From assembly GCF_031081985.1 (NCBI RefSeq), contig NZ_JARWSK010000010.1:1-64000 (forward strand): DNA of 64,000 nucleotides. Reading direction: 5' to 3'. Below, one piece after another: positions 35,660 through 44,732 of the stretch. The position numbers and the translations under genes were made by a program. Each line of letters starts with the position of its first letter. Within the stretch, counting starts at the first letter, position 1. The stretch comes from Komagataeibacter xylinus. GTDB lineage: Bacteria > Pseudomonadota > Alphaproteobacteria > Acetobacterales > Acetobacteraceae. Below the pieces are notes generated by a model, which was not told the DNA's origin, made no database searches, and was given only the letters and a program-made list of their open reading frames with translations.

Positions 35660-37105
35660 TTATAATGCCGTGCGATAGGGCGCGATGCCGCGTCCCTCAT
35701 TGTTGACATCAACCCGGTGGCCAACCATGGGCAGCGCGCGGTGATGACAGTTCTCGCGGGTGCACGCACGGCATCCCGGCCCGATGGGAATGATCATCCG
35801 CGGGTCATTCAGGTCCAGCCCTGCGGAATAGACAAGGTGCTCGGCATCGGCAATGGAGCAGCCCAGAACCACGGCAGTCAGGCGTGGACGGTCAAGGTAG
35901 GATATGCTGCTGCGCCCGACCGTGCGGGCTATGTTGAGATAAAGCGCGCCGTCGGTGGTCTGTGATAGCTGGACCTGCACCTGCTGGGGCGTGCTGAATG
36001 CACGGAAAATGTTCCATAAGGGGCACGGACCGCCGAAGCGGGACTGGGTAAAGCGGTTCGCACTGAAACTTTTGAGGATATTGCCGGCGATATCCGTCTT
36101 GAGAAAGTAAAAGGGTATGCCCTCGCTTCCCGGGCGTTGCATGGTACTGAGCCGATGGCACGCCTGCTCGAAACTGACCCCGAAATGGCGCTGTAGCCGT
36201 TCCAGGTCATGGCGGACCTCACGTGCGGTTATCCGAAAACGCTCATAAGGAAGGAGCAATGCCCCGGCAAAATAATTGGTCAGATAAACACGCGCCAGTC
36301 CCCGTGCCTCACTTTCGCGCAGGCGGGAGCGGCGGATGGTGCGTGCAAACACGGCCTGATGCTCGATCTGCCCAAGCGCCTGCGCCATCCAGAACGTACT
36401 GCTCTCCGCCGGGAGGATGCGCGAAAGGAAGATGGTGCGTGCCCGCCGGTCCATCCGCCACATCAGGCCCCGCTGGCCGAGGCTGAGATCGGTTTCCGTG
36501 CGTATGCCATGATGGTCCAGAAGATAGCGGGTAAGCTGTTCGCGGGGGCTTCCTTCATCGAGCCGTATCATCTCGAACTGGCGTTCCGCCGTGCGGTCGA
36601 CTTCATCAAAATAGTTGCGCTGGAGCTGCACCCAGTCATTGACGGCCTCATAAGGTTCCACCCGATCGGGGGCATCATCCTGTCTGGCGGGCGATGGCGC
36701 GGCCGCGCCGACCAGTGGGGCCGCCGTGTGTTCCTGCCGTAGCAGATAGGCACGATAGAGCCGCACAAACTGGGCGCATAGATCAGGTGCCGCGCGCATG
36801 GCGGCCTGGATACTGTCGAGCCTGATGCCGTCCGTATCGAATACGGGGTCGGTCAGTATTTCACGTAGTGCCTGTATGCCCCGTGTTTCTTCAGTATCAC
36901 TGAAATAATCCGCCCCTACCGAAAAGATGTCGCACAGGGCACCAAGCAAAGGCAGGGGAAGGGGGCGTATGTCATGTTCGATCTGGTTAAGGTAACTGGC
37001 TGATATGCCCAGCCGCAGCGCCAGCGCGCTCTGTGTCATGCTCACACGGTTGCGTTGATGGCGGATGCGTGACCCGGTGAAGGTTTTGGTGGCGGCTTTT
37101 CTCAT
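35660..37105 (-). CDS. ScfR-type short-chain fatty acyl transcriptional regulator
   Basis: A 481-residue regulator with an N-terminal Xre helix-turn-helix (residues about 8-65: IRHQRNRVSMTQSALALRLG, then ISASYLNQIEHD), an IrrE/ImmA-like middle (with ARGLARVYLTNYFAGALLLP) and the DUF2083/ScfR C-terminal domain, ending in the cysteine motif GPGCRACTRENCHHRALP. RamB/MccR-type members control acetate, propionate and glyoxylate genes and bind short acyl-CoA. I chose the ATG at 37105; the frame continues to 37219 without homology. It is divergent from a truncated acetyl-CoA-synthetase-like gene, matching its family role. Confidence 0.88.
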   Translation of the reverse strand: MRKAATKTFTGSRIRHQRNRVSMTQSALALRLGISASYLNQIEHDIRPLPLPLLGALCDIFSVGADYFSDTEETRGIQALREILTDPVFDTDGIRLDSIQAAMRAAPDLCAQFVRLYRAYLLRQEHTAAPLVGAAAPSPARQDDAPDRVEPYEAVNDWVQLQRNYFDEVDRTAERQFEMIRLDEGSPREQLTRYLLDHHGIRTETDLSLGQRGLMWRMDRRARTIFLSRILPAESSTFWMAQALGQIEHQAVFARTIRRSRLRESEARGLARVYLTNYFAGALLLPYERFRITAREVRHDLERLQRHFGVSFEQACHRLSTMQRPGSEGIPFYFLKTDIAGNILKSFSANRFTQSRFGGPCPLWNIFRAFSTPQQVQVQLSQTTDGALYLNIARTVGRSSISYLDRPRLTAVVLGCSIADAEHLVYSAGLDLNDPRMIIPIGPGCRACTRENCHHRALPMVGHRVDVNNEGRGIAPYRTAL

Positions 37106-37447
37106 CTTCGCAACCTTTGCAATTCGCGGCGCGGCGTTCGCCCCTTTAAACGGCAAAACATCTTCCGCCCGCAACCGGGATTTGTCACAGTCCGTGGTAA
37201 CAAAAGCAAACAAGAGCACACCCTATGAAATGCCATGACGGAACACAGCCCCATACCGACAATAACTTTTTGTGGAACCGGACCGTGCGGGTGACGGCCA
37301 TCCGCTTCGGTTCCCGGTTGTGGCACGGCGCGCGTATCCGCCAGGTCGGCATACATCCGTCATCGCGTTTTTTCGCGTAAAGCACACGTCGCCTCTCTTT
37401 TAATTTATGACTGCATCGCGCGTGACCCGTGCCGGAGCAGTTGAGCA
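37106..37447. promoter_or_regulatory. Divergent promoter region of ScfR and the Acs-like gene
   Basis: A gene-free stretch of about 340 bases between divergent starts. Both promoters must be here, and ScfR-type proteins usually bind near their own gene. I see AT-rich words (AACAAAAGCAAACAAGAG near 37199-37216 and TTTTAATTTATGA near 37399-37411), but no certain operator. Confidence 0.5.
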
Positions 37448-38392
37448 ATGGGGAACAGGTCCATGATCAGCAGGACTTATGACAACGTGTTCGTTCTGCC
37501 TGCCATCCATGCGCGGCAGCACCCTATTCAACCGGCCGCTCATGCAGTCTCGCTGCCTGTCGACCCGCTGCGGCAATATGCCTCGCCCATGCTGAATATC
37601 TCCGCTTTGTGCATTGACCGTCATCTCGGCGATCATGCGGACAGGGCCGCGATAATCTGGCCGGGATCAGGCGCGCGGCCTGATGAACGGGTTTCTTGTC
37701 AGGCGCTGCATGAGCATGTCTGCCGTCTTGCAAATGCCCTGCTGGACCAGGGCGTGCAGCGCGGTGACAGGGTTGCGATCCATATGCCGTTGGTGATGGA
37801 AAGTATCGTTGCTGTACTGGCCTGTATCCGTATCGGTGCGGTGCATGTCGTGCTGGCTGGCGTGTCGGATGTTCCTACTCTTGCCGAACGGCTGGTGCAA
37901 TGTGGCGCTGTTGTCGTTCTGACAGATATTGGAACAGGCGGCATCGAGGGTTCCGTATCGTCAAAGGCCAGACTGGACAGCGCCCTGGCCATTGCCGGTG
38001 CCCGCTGCCGGGTGCAGATGGTCCTGGTCGTGGCCCCCGCCGCGGCGGATGTGCCGATGAAGCCGGGCCGCGACCATTGTTATGATGCCGTGGTGGACTG
38101 GTACGAGCCTGATTTTCCGCCTGCGGTCATGTTTGCGGATGAGCCGCTGTTTCTTCTCTATCCATCGCACCGGTCAGGTCGGGAGCGGGGTGTGTCCTAT
38201 ACGGTCGGGCAGTACAGCCGCCTGACCAGCTACGCCATGGAAATGCTGGCCCCACAGGGCAACGAAGAAATTCCTTACAGTCTCCTTAACATGGCGTGGA
38301 ATGCGGGCCAGACTGCGCTTGTGGTCAGCGTTCTGGCAAAAGGGAGCACCATTGCGGCCCCCGGCGATGGCCTTCAGCCCCAAAATGGCTGA
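37448..38392 (+). CDS. Truncated acetyl-CoA synthetase-like protein without a functional ATP loop
   Basis: A 314-residue open frame related to the N-terminal half of acetyl-CoA synthetase: NISALCIDRHLGDHADRAAI, ELHEEVC-like ALHEHVCRLANALLDQGVQ, GDRVAIHMPLVMESIVAVLA, CIRIGAVHVV. Where Acs has the ATP-binding loop YTSGSTGKPKG, this protein reads YPSHRSGRERG, losing most of the conserved residues. It stops soon afterwards, with no C-terminal adenylation lid. No internal stop or frameshift is present. It is therefore either a dying gene with an intact frame or a non-catalytic acetyl/AMP-binding partner of the divergent ScfR regulator. An alternative start lies at 37463. Confidence 0.75.
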   Translation: MGNRSMISRTYDNVFVLPAIHARQHPIQPAAHAVSLPVDPLRQYASPMLNISALCIDRHLGDHADRAAIIWPGSGARPDERVSCQALHEHVCRLANALLDQGVQRGDRVAIHMPLVMESIVAVLACIRIGAVHVVLAGVSDVPTLAERLVQCGAVVVLTDIGTGGIEGSVSSKARLDSALAIAGARCRVQMVLVVAPAAADVPMKPGRDHCYDAVVDWYEPDFPPAVMFADEPLFLLYPSHRSGRERGVSYTVGQYSRLTSYAMEMLAPQGNEEIPYSLLNMAWNAGQTALVVSVLAKGSTIAAPGDGLQPQNG

Positions 38393-38613
38393 CCTGGACG
38401 GGCTCCGTTCACGATTTTGTTTTCAACCTGACAAAACTGGTTCGGTAGGGCAGCGTTTTCAGTCAAGCGTCACCGGTTACTGGTGCGTTGAAATAAACAA
38501 TAAATAAAAATTCAACATTTGGTCGTTTCCCATACCTGATGCCACAAGACACGCCCCCTGTGGGGGAAGCGTGCCCATTATGGAGAGGGCCTGCAATTGT
38601 CCCTGATCATCCA

Positions 38614-39621
38614 ATGAACAATCCTATCGGTTGGGGCCTGATTGGCGCAAGCAATGTTGCCCGGCAATGGATTGTCGATGCCATTCGTGCGCAGCCAGAC
38701 AGCCAGATCCTGAACGTGCTGAGTTCGAGCGAAGAGCGCGGCGCCCGGTTTGCCACGGAAAACGGCATCCCTGCCTACACGACGGATATCGACGCGATCC
38801 TGACAGACGGGAACGTGGATGCCGTCTATATCAGCACCGCCAACCAGTTCCATTGTAGCCAGACATGCGCGGCAGCCAGTGCCGGAAAAAACATCCTGTG
38901 CGAAAAACCGGTTGCCCTTGGCATTGATGATGCCCGGAAAATGATCGCTGCCTGCCATGATGCGGGCGTGGTCCTGGCGGTCAATCATCACTTGCGCTGC
39001 AATGCCATGCACCAGAAACTGTGGCAGCTTCTGCAAGCGGGGGAGATCGGCCGGCTCAATGCCGTGCGGGTCTTTCATGCCAATTTCCTGCCTCAGGCCC
39101 TGCAGGGGTGGCGTATCAACGACCCCAACGGGGGCGGGCTGATACTCGATAGCACGATTCATGACATCGACACGCTGCGTTTCCTGATCGGTAGCAACCC
39201 GACACATGTCATGGCCATGACCCAGGGCGGTCGCCTTGCCCATGATGGCGTGGAGGACGGCATCATGGTGATCATGCGCTTTCCAGGCGATGTCCTGGTC
39301 CAGATCCATGGTTCCTATACCGTTCCCTTCTCTGAAGGTGGGGTAGAGTTCTATGGCAGCAATGGTGTCCTGATCGGTCGGGACTGCATGAGCCAGCGGG
39401 CCGCGGGGCGGCTGTTCATGCGCAATGCTGATGGTGAAAAGGAAATACCGGTTCACCATCACAATCTCTATCACTACGCCCTTGCCGCATTCAGCAATGC
39501 GGTGCGTGGCACGGGGCAACCCGCCGCGACCGGCGAAGATGGCCTTGCTGCACTGGCCATAGCGCTGGCCATTCGTGAATCGGCCCTTACGGGCCGTCAG
39601 GTCGAAGTGGAAATCCCATGA
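38614..39621 (+). CDS. Gfo/Idh/MocA oxidoreductase, 1,5-anhydro-D-fructose reductase-like
   Basis: A 335-residue NAD(P)-dependent sugar oxidoreductase closely resembling rhizobial 1,5-anhydro-D-fructose reductase. Shared features: WGLIGASNVARQWIVDAIRA at the start, the coenzyme-ribose loop SSSEERGARFATENG, CEKPVAL with the catalytic lysine (about residue 95), NHHLRCNAMH, LQGWR, and TIHDIDTLRFLIG with the active-site His. The first upstream Met (38539) lacks homology, so I start at 38614; its ribosome site is weak. The stop overlaps the MHS permease start (ATGA), so the two form an operon. The real substrate may be anhydrofructose or another keto-sugar. Confidence 0.82.
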   Translation: MNNPIGWGLIGASNVARQWIVDAIRAQPDSQILNVLSSSEERGARFATENGIPAYTTDIDAILTDGNVDAVYISTANQFHCSQTCAAASAGKNILCEKPVALGIDDARKMIAACHDAGVVLAVNHHLRCNAMHQKLWQLLQAGEIGRLNAVRVFHANFLPQALQGWRINDPNGGGLILDSTIHDIDTLRFLIGSNPTHVMAMTQGGRLAHDGVEDGIMVIMRFPGDVLVQIHGSYTVPFSEGGVEFYGSNGVLIGRDCMSQRAAGRLFMRNADGEKEIPVHHHNLYHYALAAFSNAVRGTGQPAATGEDGLAALAIALAIRESALTGRQVEVEIP

Positions 39622-41012
39622 CACAAGCAGCATTCGGGGGCATCGGCGCAGATGGCCGGATAATGTCTCCCCCGGTTCGCCTTGCCCTGACGGTAAGCGA
39701 ACTGCGTCGCGCGGCATGGACATGCTCGTTGGGAAGCGCGCTTGAATATTATGACTTCGCACTCTACAGCCTGGCATCGGCACTGGTTTTCGGGCCGCTC
39801 TTTTTTCCTTCGGCCACGCCGGTCACAAGTCTTATCGCCAGTTTCGCAACCTATTTTGTAGGCTTTGCCGTACGCCCGATTGGCGGGATCGTGTTCGGTC
39901 GGCTAGGCGACCATATCGGCCGCAAGAAGGTCCTGCTGATGACCATAACCCTTATGGGTCTGGCCAGCACGGGTATCGGCCTGATCCCGACCTACCAGAC
40001 AATAGGGATATGGGCTCCCATCCTGCTCATTACGGCCCGGATGCTCCAGGGGCTTGGGGCAGGGGCGGAACAGGCCGGCGCCGCCGTGATGATGACGGAA
40101 TATGCCCCTGTGGGCCAGCGCGGGTTCTATGCCTCGCTGCCATTCCTCGGCATCCAGATCGGTACAATCATCGCAGCCGTGGTCTATTGCAGCCTTCTGT
40201 TCGGGGTGACGGACATCACGCATTCATGGATATGGCGGCTGCCGTTTCTGGTCAGTGCCGTAATTCTTGTGGTTGCGCTTTATATGCGCCTCAAGCTCCG
40301 GGAATCCCCTACTTTCGAAGTAATCCAGCGCAAGGTGGCGGAAGAACGTGAATCGCTTTTCTCCCTCATCCAGGGCTCCTGGCGCACGATTTTGGCCGGG
40401 ATTGGCATGAGAATGGCCGAAAATGGCGGTTCCTCCATCTATCAGGTTCTGGCGATCAGCTATCTTGTCAACACCATGGGCCTGGGCGGACTGCTGGGCA
40501 CGACATCCCTGATAACGGCTGCGGTAATCGGCGGCTTTACCGTGCCGATTGCCGGGCGGCTGAGTGACCGTTTCGGGCGGATCAGGGTATATCGCACCTT
40601 TGCCATCCTGCAGGCCATCACGGCGTTGCCGGTATGGTATGCTTTCAGCACCGGCCGTCCGCTACCTGCCATTATCGCGCTGTCCATCGCCCTTGGGGTA
40701 ACCACCTGGGGCATGTTCGGCACGCAGGCCGCCATGCTGCCGGAAATGTTTGGCGCCCGGCACCGGTACATGGCCGTATCGCTGGCGCGTGAAGTCTCGG
40801 CCGTGATTGCAGGTGGCATAACGCCCCTTATCGGATCATGCATCATCAGGTGGGTGGCAAGCTTTTCGCCATCCGCGGCGCATCCCGGCCAGATGTCGTG
40901 GCTGCCAATTGCAGGTTATGTCGTTTTCCTGGCCGGCATCACCATTGGCACAACTTATTTCATTCCGGAATGCCGCAACCGTGACCTCGTTGCACAGAAC
41001 GACATTCTATAG
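39618..41012 (+). CDS. MFS transporter, metabolite:H+ symporter (MHS) family
   Basis: A 464-residue twelve-helix proton symporter of the MHS group. Signatures are GSALEYYDFALYSLASAL in helix 1, FAVRPIGGIVFGRLGDHIGR with the family GDRIGRK loop, RMLQGLGAGAEQAGAAVMMTEY in helix 4-5, and LSDRFGRIRVYR mid-protein. MHS members import dicarboxylates, shikimate, betaine and similar acids, so import of a sugar acid or keto-sugar is plausible. It is coupled by ATGA to the upstream anhydrofructose-reductase-like gene and sits 107 bases before the 2-ketoaldonate reductase. Confidence 0.86.
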   Translation: MTQAAFGGIGADGRIMSPPVRLALTVSELRRAAWTCSLGSALEYYDFALYSLASALVFGPLFFPSATPVTSLIASFATYFVGFAVRPIGGIVFGRLGDHIGRKKVLLMTITLMGLASTGIGLIPTYQTIGIWAPILLITARMLQGLGAGAEQAGAAVMMTEYAPVGQRGFYASLPFLGIQIGTIIAAVVYCSLLFGVTDITHSWIWRLPFLVSAVILVVALYMRLKLRESPTFEVIQRKVAEERESLFSLIQGSWRTILAGIGMRMAENGGSSIYQVLAISYLVNTMGLGGLLGTTSLITAAVIGGFTVPIAGRLSDRFGRIRVYRTFAILQAITALPVWYAFSTGRPLPAIIALSIALGVTTWGMFGTQAAMLPEMFGARHRYMAVSLAREVSAVIAGGITPLIGSCIIRWVASFSPSAAHPGQMSWLPIAGYVVFLAGITIGTTYFIPECRNRDLVAQNDIL

Positions 41013-41119
41013 TTGTTTTTTGTTTCATTTTTTGTCGGGCATGATACCGAAATTATGGCCCGATTTCCCGCTATTGGCAGTGTAAGTGCCCATTTTGCTT
41101 GAACTGGAAACCTGAAATC

Positions 41120-42049
41120 ATGAAACCTGAAATCCTGCTGATTGAACCCATGATGCCCGAAATCGAGAAGCAGCTTGATGCTGCCTATACCGTGCATCGT
41201 TTTACCTCGGTTGCACAATTGAAAGAGAGTGCGGGCAGGATACGCGGTATTGCGACAGGAGGCGCGACCGGCGTGCCTGAAGCCGTCATGGATAGCCTGC
41301 CTGCCCTCGAGATCATTGCCATAAACGGGATCGGCACGGACGCTGTGGACCTGAAAAAAGCCAGGCAGCGCAATATCCATGTCACCACCACGCCGGGTGT
41401 CCTGACCGATGATGTGGCGGATATGGCCATGGGGCTTGTCCTGTCGCTTCTGCGCGGGCTGCCCTCAGGGGATCGGTATGTTCGTGACGGGGCCTGGGGG
41501 CATAAACCCGCTCTGCCGCTCGGGCGCAAGGTAACCGGCAGGAAGCTCGGGATCATAGGCATGGGCCGGGTGGGGCGCGCGATTGCGCATCGCGCCCAGG
41601 GTTTTGCCATGCCTGTATCCTATACCGACCTGCGAGATTTTGAACTGGAGGGTTATGCTTTTGTGCCTGATCTGCTGACATTGGCGCGGGGTAGCGACAT
41701 TCTGGTCATCGCGGCATCGGGTGGTGCGGGATCGCGGCATCTGGTCAACCGGGAGATTATGGAAGCGCTGGGGGCCGATGGTTTTCTGGTCAATGTCGCC
41801 CGCGGTTCGGTCGTGGATGAACAGGCGCTGATACAGGTGCTTGATGCGGAAAAACTCGGTGGAGCGGCGTTGGACGTGTTCGAGCATGAACCCGACGTAC
41901 CTGCGCTGCTCCGCCATTCTGCCCGTGCGGTACTGCAGCCTCATCGTGCCAGCGCAACCGTGGAAACGCGGCTGAGCATGGGAGAACTGGTCATAAAAAA
42001 TCTTGCTGCCCATTTTGCGGATCAGTCATTGCTGACTGCCGTGATCTGA
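41120..42049 (+). CDS. 2-ketoaldonate (2-ketogluconate) reductase, D-2-hydroxyacid dehydrogenase family
   Basis: A 309-residue dehydrogenase that reduces 2-ketogluconate to gluconate with NADPH by similarity to the Gluconobacter enzyme. The coenzyme loop is LGIIGMGRVGRAIAHRA; catalytic Arg in VNVARGSVVDEQAL, Glu in DVFEHEPDVP and His in VLQPHRASATVETRLSMGEL, the last being a block shared with 2-ketogluconate reductase. The ATG at 41120 follows GGAAA; the longer frame from 41099 adds seven residues. Part of the gluconate/ketogluconate group with the MHS permease and OprB porin. Confidence 0.85.
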   Translation: MKPEILLIEPMMPEIEKQLDAAYTVHRFTSVAQLKESAGRIRGIATGGATGVPEAVMDSLPALEIIAINGIGTDAVDLKKARQRNIHVTTTPGVLTDDVADMAMGLVLSLLRGLPSGDRYVRDGAWGHKPALPLGRKVTGRKLGIIGMGRVGRAIAHRAQGFAMPVSYTDLRDFELEGYAFVPDLLTLARGSDILVIAASGGAGSRHLVNREIMEALGADGFLVNVARGSVVDEQALIQVLDAEKLGGAALDVFEHEPDVPALLRHSARAVLQPHRASATVETRLSMGELVIKNLAAHFADQSLLTAVI

Positions 42050-42223
42050 ACTGGAGTACTGCTTGTGTGGGATACGTCCGCAGTCAGGCGTATCTTACAC
42101 ATATTGAAGACATCCCTGCGGGCAGGGCGGCTTTAGGTGTCTATTTTTCTGAAATGTCGTTACTAAATATTCATGAAATAAATACTTTATTTATAAACAA
42201 TAAGTGCGGCGGGAACATGATGG

Positions 42224-43717
42224 ATGCGTGCGGTATTGACGGTTATTATGGCATTGTATTGTCGAAAACATATTTATAGAACAAAAGCCCGGGTCGTCAT
42301 TATCATCGCGGGTATGTTTCTATGCAGTCAAGCAACAGCGCAGACTTTTCAGGATAACTCCAACAGTGACGCCAGGCTCCGTGTCGCGACACCACTCATG
42401 GCCCATCCGTCAAACGGGCCTGTGGTTCCGCCATTTTCCCGGCCGGAAGCCCTGTTTATGGACCCATTCGGCATGACATCATGGCTACGCACGCGTGGCA
42501 TTGCCTTGACTATGGATAACACAAATGAATTTACGGCCGCCATTTCAAGTCCAACGCCCGGTCACCCGGATTACAAGCAGGGGTCAAGTAACGCAGGGCA
42601 GATGAATACCGCTCTTCACATCAACTGGGAAAAGGTTATTGGCCTGAAAGGCTTTGCCACCCATACGCTTTTTACCAGTCGCTATGGCACGACCGCCAAC
42701 CGCATGATGGGAGACTGGCTTGCACACTCATCGGAAATATACGGGGGAGGGGGCAATGTTGTCGTACATCTGGTTACGGCTTATGGAGAAGAAAACCTGC
42801 TCGGTGGCCGCGTCAGTATTGCCGGGGGGAGGTTGACTGAAATGAGTGAATTCAGCGCCAGTTCGCTTTTCTGCAATTTTCAGAATAACGGTTTTTGCGG
42901 GCGCCCCAAGGCAGCGATTGATAATCAGTATATTACATCCTATCCGGCCGGAGAGTGGGGTTTTCGTGTGCGTGGTCGTCCATCACGTTACATTTATATA
43001 CAGGCTGGTGTCTATTTTGCCGAACGTGGAATTTACGCCAACAGCCAGCACAGGACCGGGTTTCATTTTAATTCATCCAATATTGTAGGGCAGCTTGCGC
43101 CGATTGAGCTGGGCTGGGAGCCCCTGCTGGGCCATCAGCATAAACTGCCGGGACATTACAAGATTGGCGGCCAGGTGATCTCCGCTCCCAACCCTGACAA
43201 TTACTATGATGCTCAGGGTCAGCCTTATGCCCTTTCTGGCAGAGCGGCCCGCACTCATCAGCAGACATGGAGCACATGGTTTGAAATTGACCAGAAGCTC
43301 CTCCACCATTCCTATTCCAATGCCGAAGGCGGGCTGACGGCAATGACCGGGATAATCTACAATGATCCGCGCACCTCATTGCGTAATTACGAAACATATG
43401 TGGCATTTGTGGACCGTGGTTTTATCAGAAGTCGCCCCTATGATTCGTTTGGTGTCGTCATGACCTATGTAAAAATTGCGCCTGGTGTGTCAGATACGGA
43501 TATGCTGGACCTCAGCATGATCCCCGCTAAAACGGCGCCAAACCATGCCACGGGTGTCCAGGGACACGTAACGGTATTTGAGACAAACTACCAGATTCAT
43601 GTCATGCGCGGCGTGGTGTTTGCGCCAGATTTCCAGATCTATTTCCATCCCAATGCACAGAAAAACCTGAAGAACGTGGAGTTCATTGGGTTCAAGTCGC
43701 AGATACAGATTTTATAA
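42224..43717 (+). CDS. Carbohydrate-selective porin, OprB family
   Basis: A 497-residue outer-membrane porin. A hydrophobic signal segment (VVIIIAGMFLCSQATAQ, cleavage near residue 40) is preceded by an unusually long N-region, so the true start may be a later Met. The mature part fits OprB: LRTRGIALTMDNTNEFTAAI, INWEKVIGLKGFATHTLFTS, GRLTEMSEFSASSLFCNFQN and the closing barrel strand FIGFKSQIQIL. Such porins pass glucose and related sugars. It lies between the 2-ketoaldonate reductase and gluconokinase and probably admits gluconate, ketogluconates or sugars to the periplasm. Confidence 0.88.
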   Translation: MRAVLTVIMALYCRKHIYRTKARVVIIIAGMFLCSQATAQTFQDNSNSDARLRVATPLMAHPSNGPVVPPFSRPEALFMDPFGMTSWLRTRGIALTMDNTNEFTAAISSPTPGHPDYKQGSSNAGQMNTALHINWEKVIGLKGFATHTLFTSRYGTTANRMMGDWLAHSSEIYGGGGNVVVHLVTAYGEENLLGGRVSIAGGRLTEMSEFSASSLFCNFQNNGFCGRPKAAIDNQYITSYPAGEWGFRVRGRPSRYIYIQAGVYFAERGIYANSQHRTGFHFNSSNIVGQLAPIELGWEPLLGHQHKLPGHYKIGGQVISAPNPDNYYDAQGQPYALSGRAARTHQQTWSTWFEIDQKLLHHSYSNAEGGLTAMTGIIYNDPRTSLRNYETYVAFVDRGFIRSRPYDSFGVVMTYVKIAPGVSDTDMLDLSMIPAKTAPNHATGVQGHVTVFETNYQIHVMRGVVFAPDFQIYFHPNAQKNLKNVEFIGFKSQIQIL

Positions 43718-44090
43718 CCAGACTGCGGATCGTATCTGTTCTGTATGGAATTCCGCGATGTTGCAAAAACCTGGACACCCGTGATCTGAAAAGAGCTGGC
43801 TGTTGGAACTTGCTGATTTTTAAAGTGAGCAACATCCTTTTTTTGTAATTTTATTCTGGCTGGTTTTAGGGCAAGGAATATAAAATTCCACGATTGTTAA
43901 CGTGATCGAATGTATCAAGCAGGAATAAAATTATGCCATCCATTTTACTGGATTTATTTATCCTGTTTCTGTCAGGATGTTGATGTCTTGAATGCTGATC
44001 GGGTCAGTAACGGTTATCTGTCGCTTTTTTGCCGGTCGAGACAGGCCTGGGTCGATCATTTTCTCATGATAATATTCGGTAAGATAGACA
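43718..44090. other. Gene-free region between OprB and gluconokinase
   Basis: About 370 bases of lower G+C content with T runs near 43838-43850. No supported gene, no clear hairpin. The gluconokinase promoter should be here. Confidence 0.55.
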
Positions 44091-44660
44091 ATGTATGACA
44101 TGGGGCAGGATATGGTTTCATTCTCGCATAGGTTTGGTGAGGCAGGACGACCGTGCGTGCTGATTGTTATGGGGGTATCAGGTTGTGGCAAGAGTACACT
44201 TGCCCAACTGATAGCCGAACGAATGGGCTGGTCCCTTATCGAAGGTGACGACCTGCATCCTCCTGCCAATATTACCCGCATGAGCAATGGCATTCCGTTG
44301 ACCGATATGGATCGCGCACCATGGCTTGATCTGATTGCTGGCCGGATACAGTCATGGCGCGATGCAGGCCAGTGTGGCATCGTGACGTGCTCGTCGCTCA
44401 AGCGCAGTTACCGCAGGCAGATTGGCGGCGATAGCGCGGATGTCTGCTTTGTCTACCTTAAAGGCAGCAGGGAGGACATCATGCCCCGCCTTGCCCAGCG
44501 AACCGGCCATTTCATGCCGGTTGCCATGCTCGACAGCCAGTTCGCCACGCTGGAGGAACCCGACATGCATGAAGAAGTGGTCATGGTGCTGGATGTCAAC
44601 GCCCCGCAGGCGCAACTTGCTGAACTGGCCTGTGCACATCTGGCCCAGCTTTCTCTTTGA
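44091..44660 (+). CDS. gntK: Gluconokinase (GntK/IdnK family)
   Basis: It phosphorylates gluconate to 6-phosphogluconate. The 189-residue protein has the Walker A loop VMGVSGCGKSTLAQLIAERM (residues about 26-45), the gluconate-binding EGDDLHPPANITRMSNGIPL and DRAPWLDL, and the CSSLKRSYR segment, all intact. Start could also be the Met at 44112, next to a GGGGCAGG site. It completes gno, idnD and the 2-keto reductase into a route from idonate and ketogluconates to 6-phosphogluconate, the substrate of gnd in this window. An IS5-family element begins 73 bases after its stop. Confidence 0.92.
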   Translation: MYDMGQDMVSFSHRFGEAGRPCVLIVMGVSGCGKSTLAQLIAERMGWSLIEGDDLHPPANITRMSNGIPLTDMDRAPWLDLIAGRIQSWRDAGQCGIVTCSSLKRSYRRQIGGDSADVCFVYLKGSREDIMPRLAQRTGHFMPVAMLDSQFATLEEPDMHEEVVMVLDVNAPQAQLAELACAHLAQLSL

Positions 44661-44732
44661 AAATAAGGCGCGCCGTTTCCATGCTTCTGACGGAAAGCCA
44701 GATAAGCGATTATTACGGCGCCCACATGCTGC

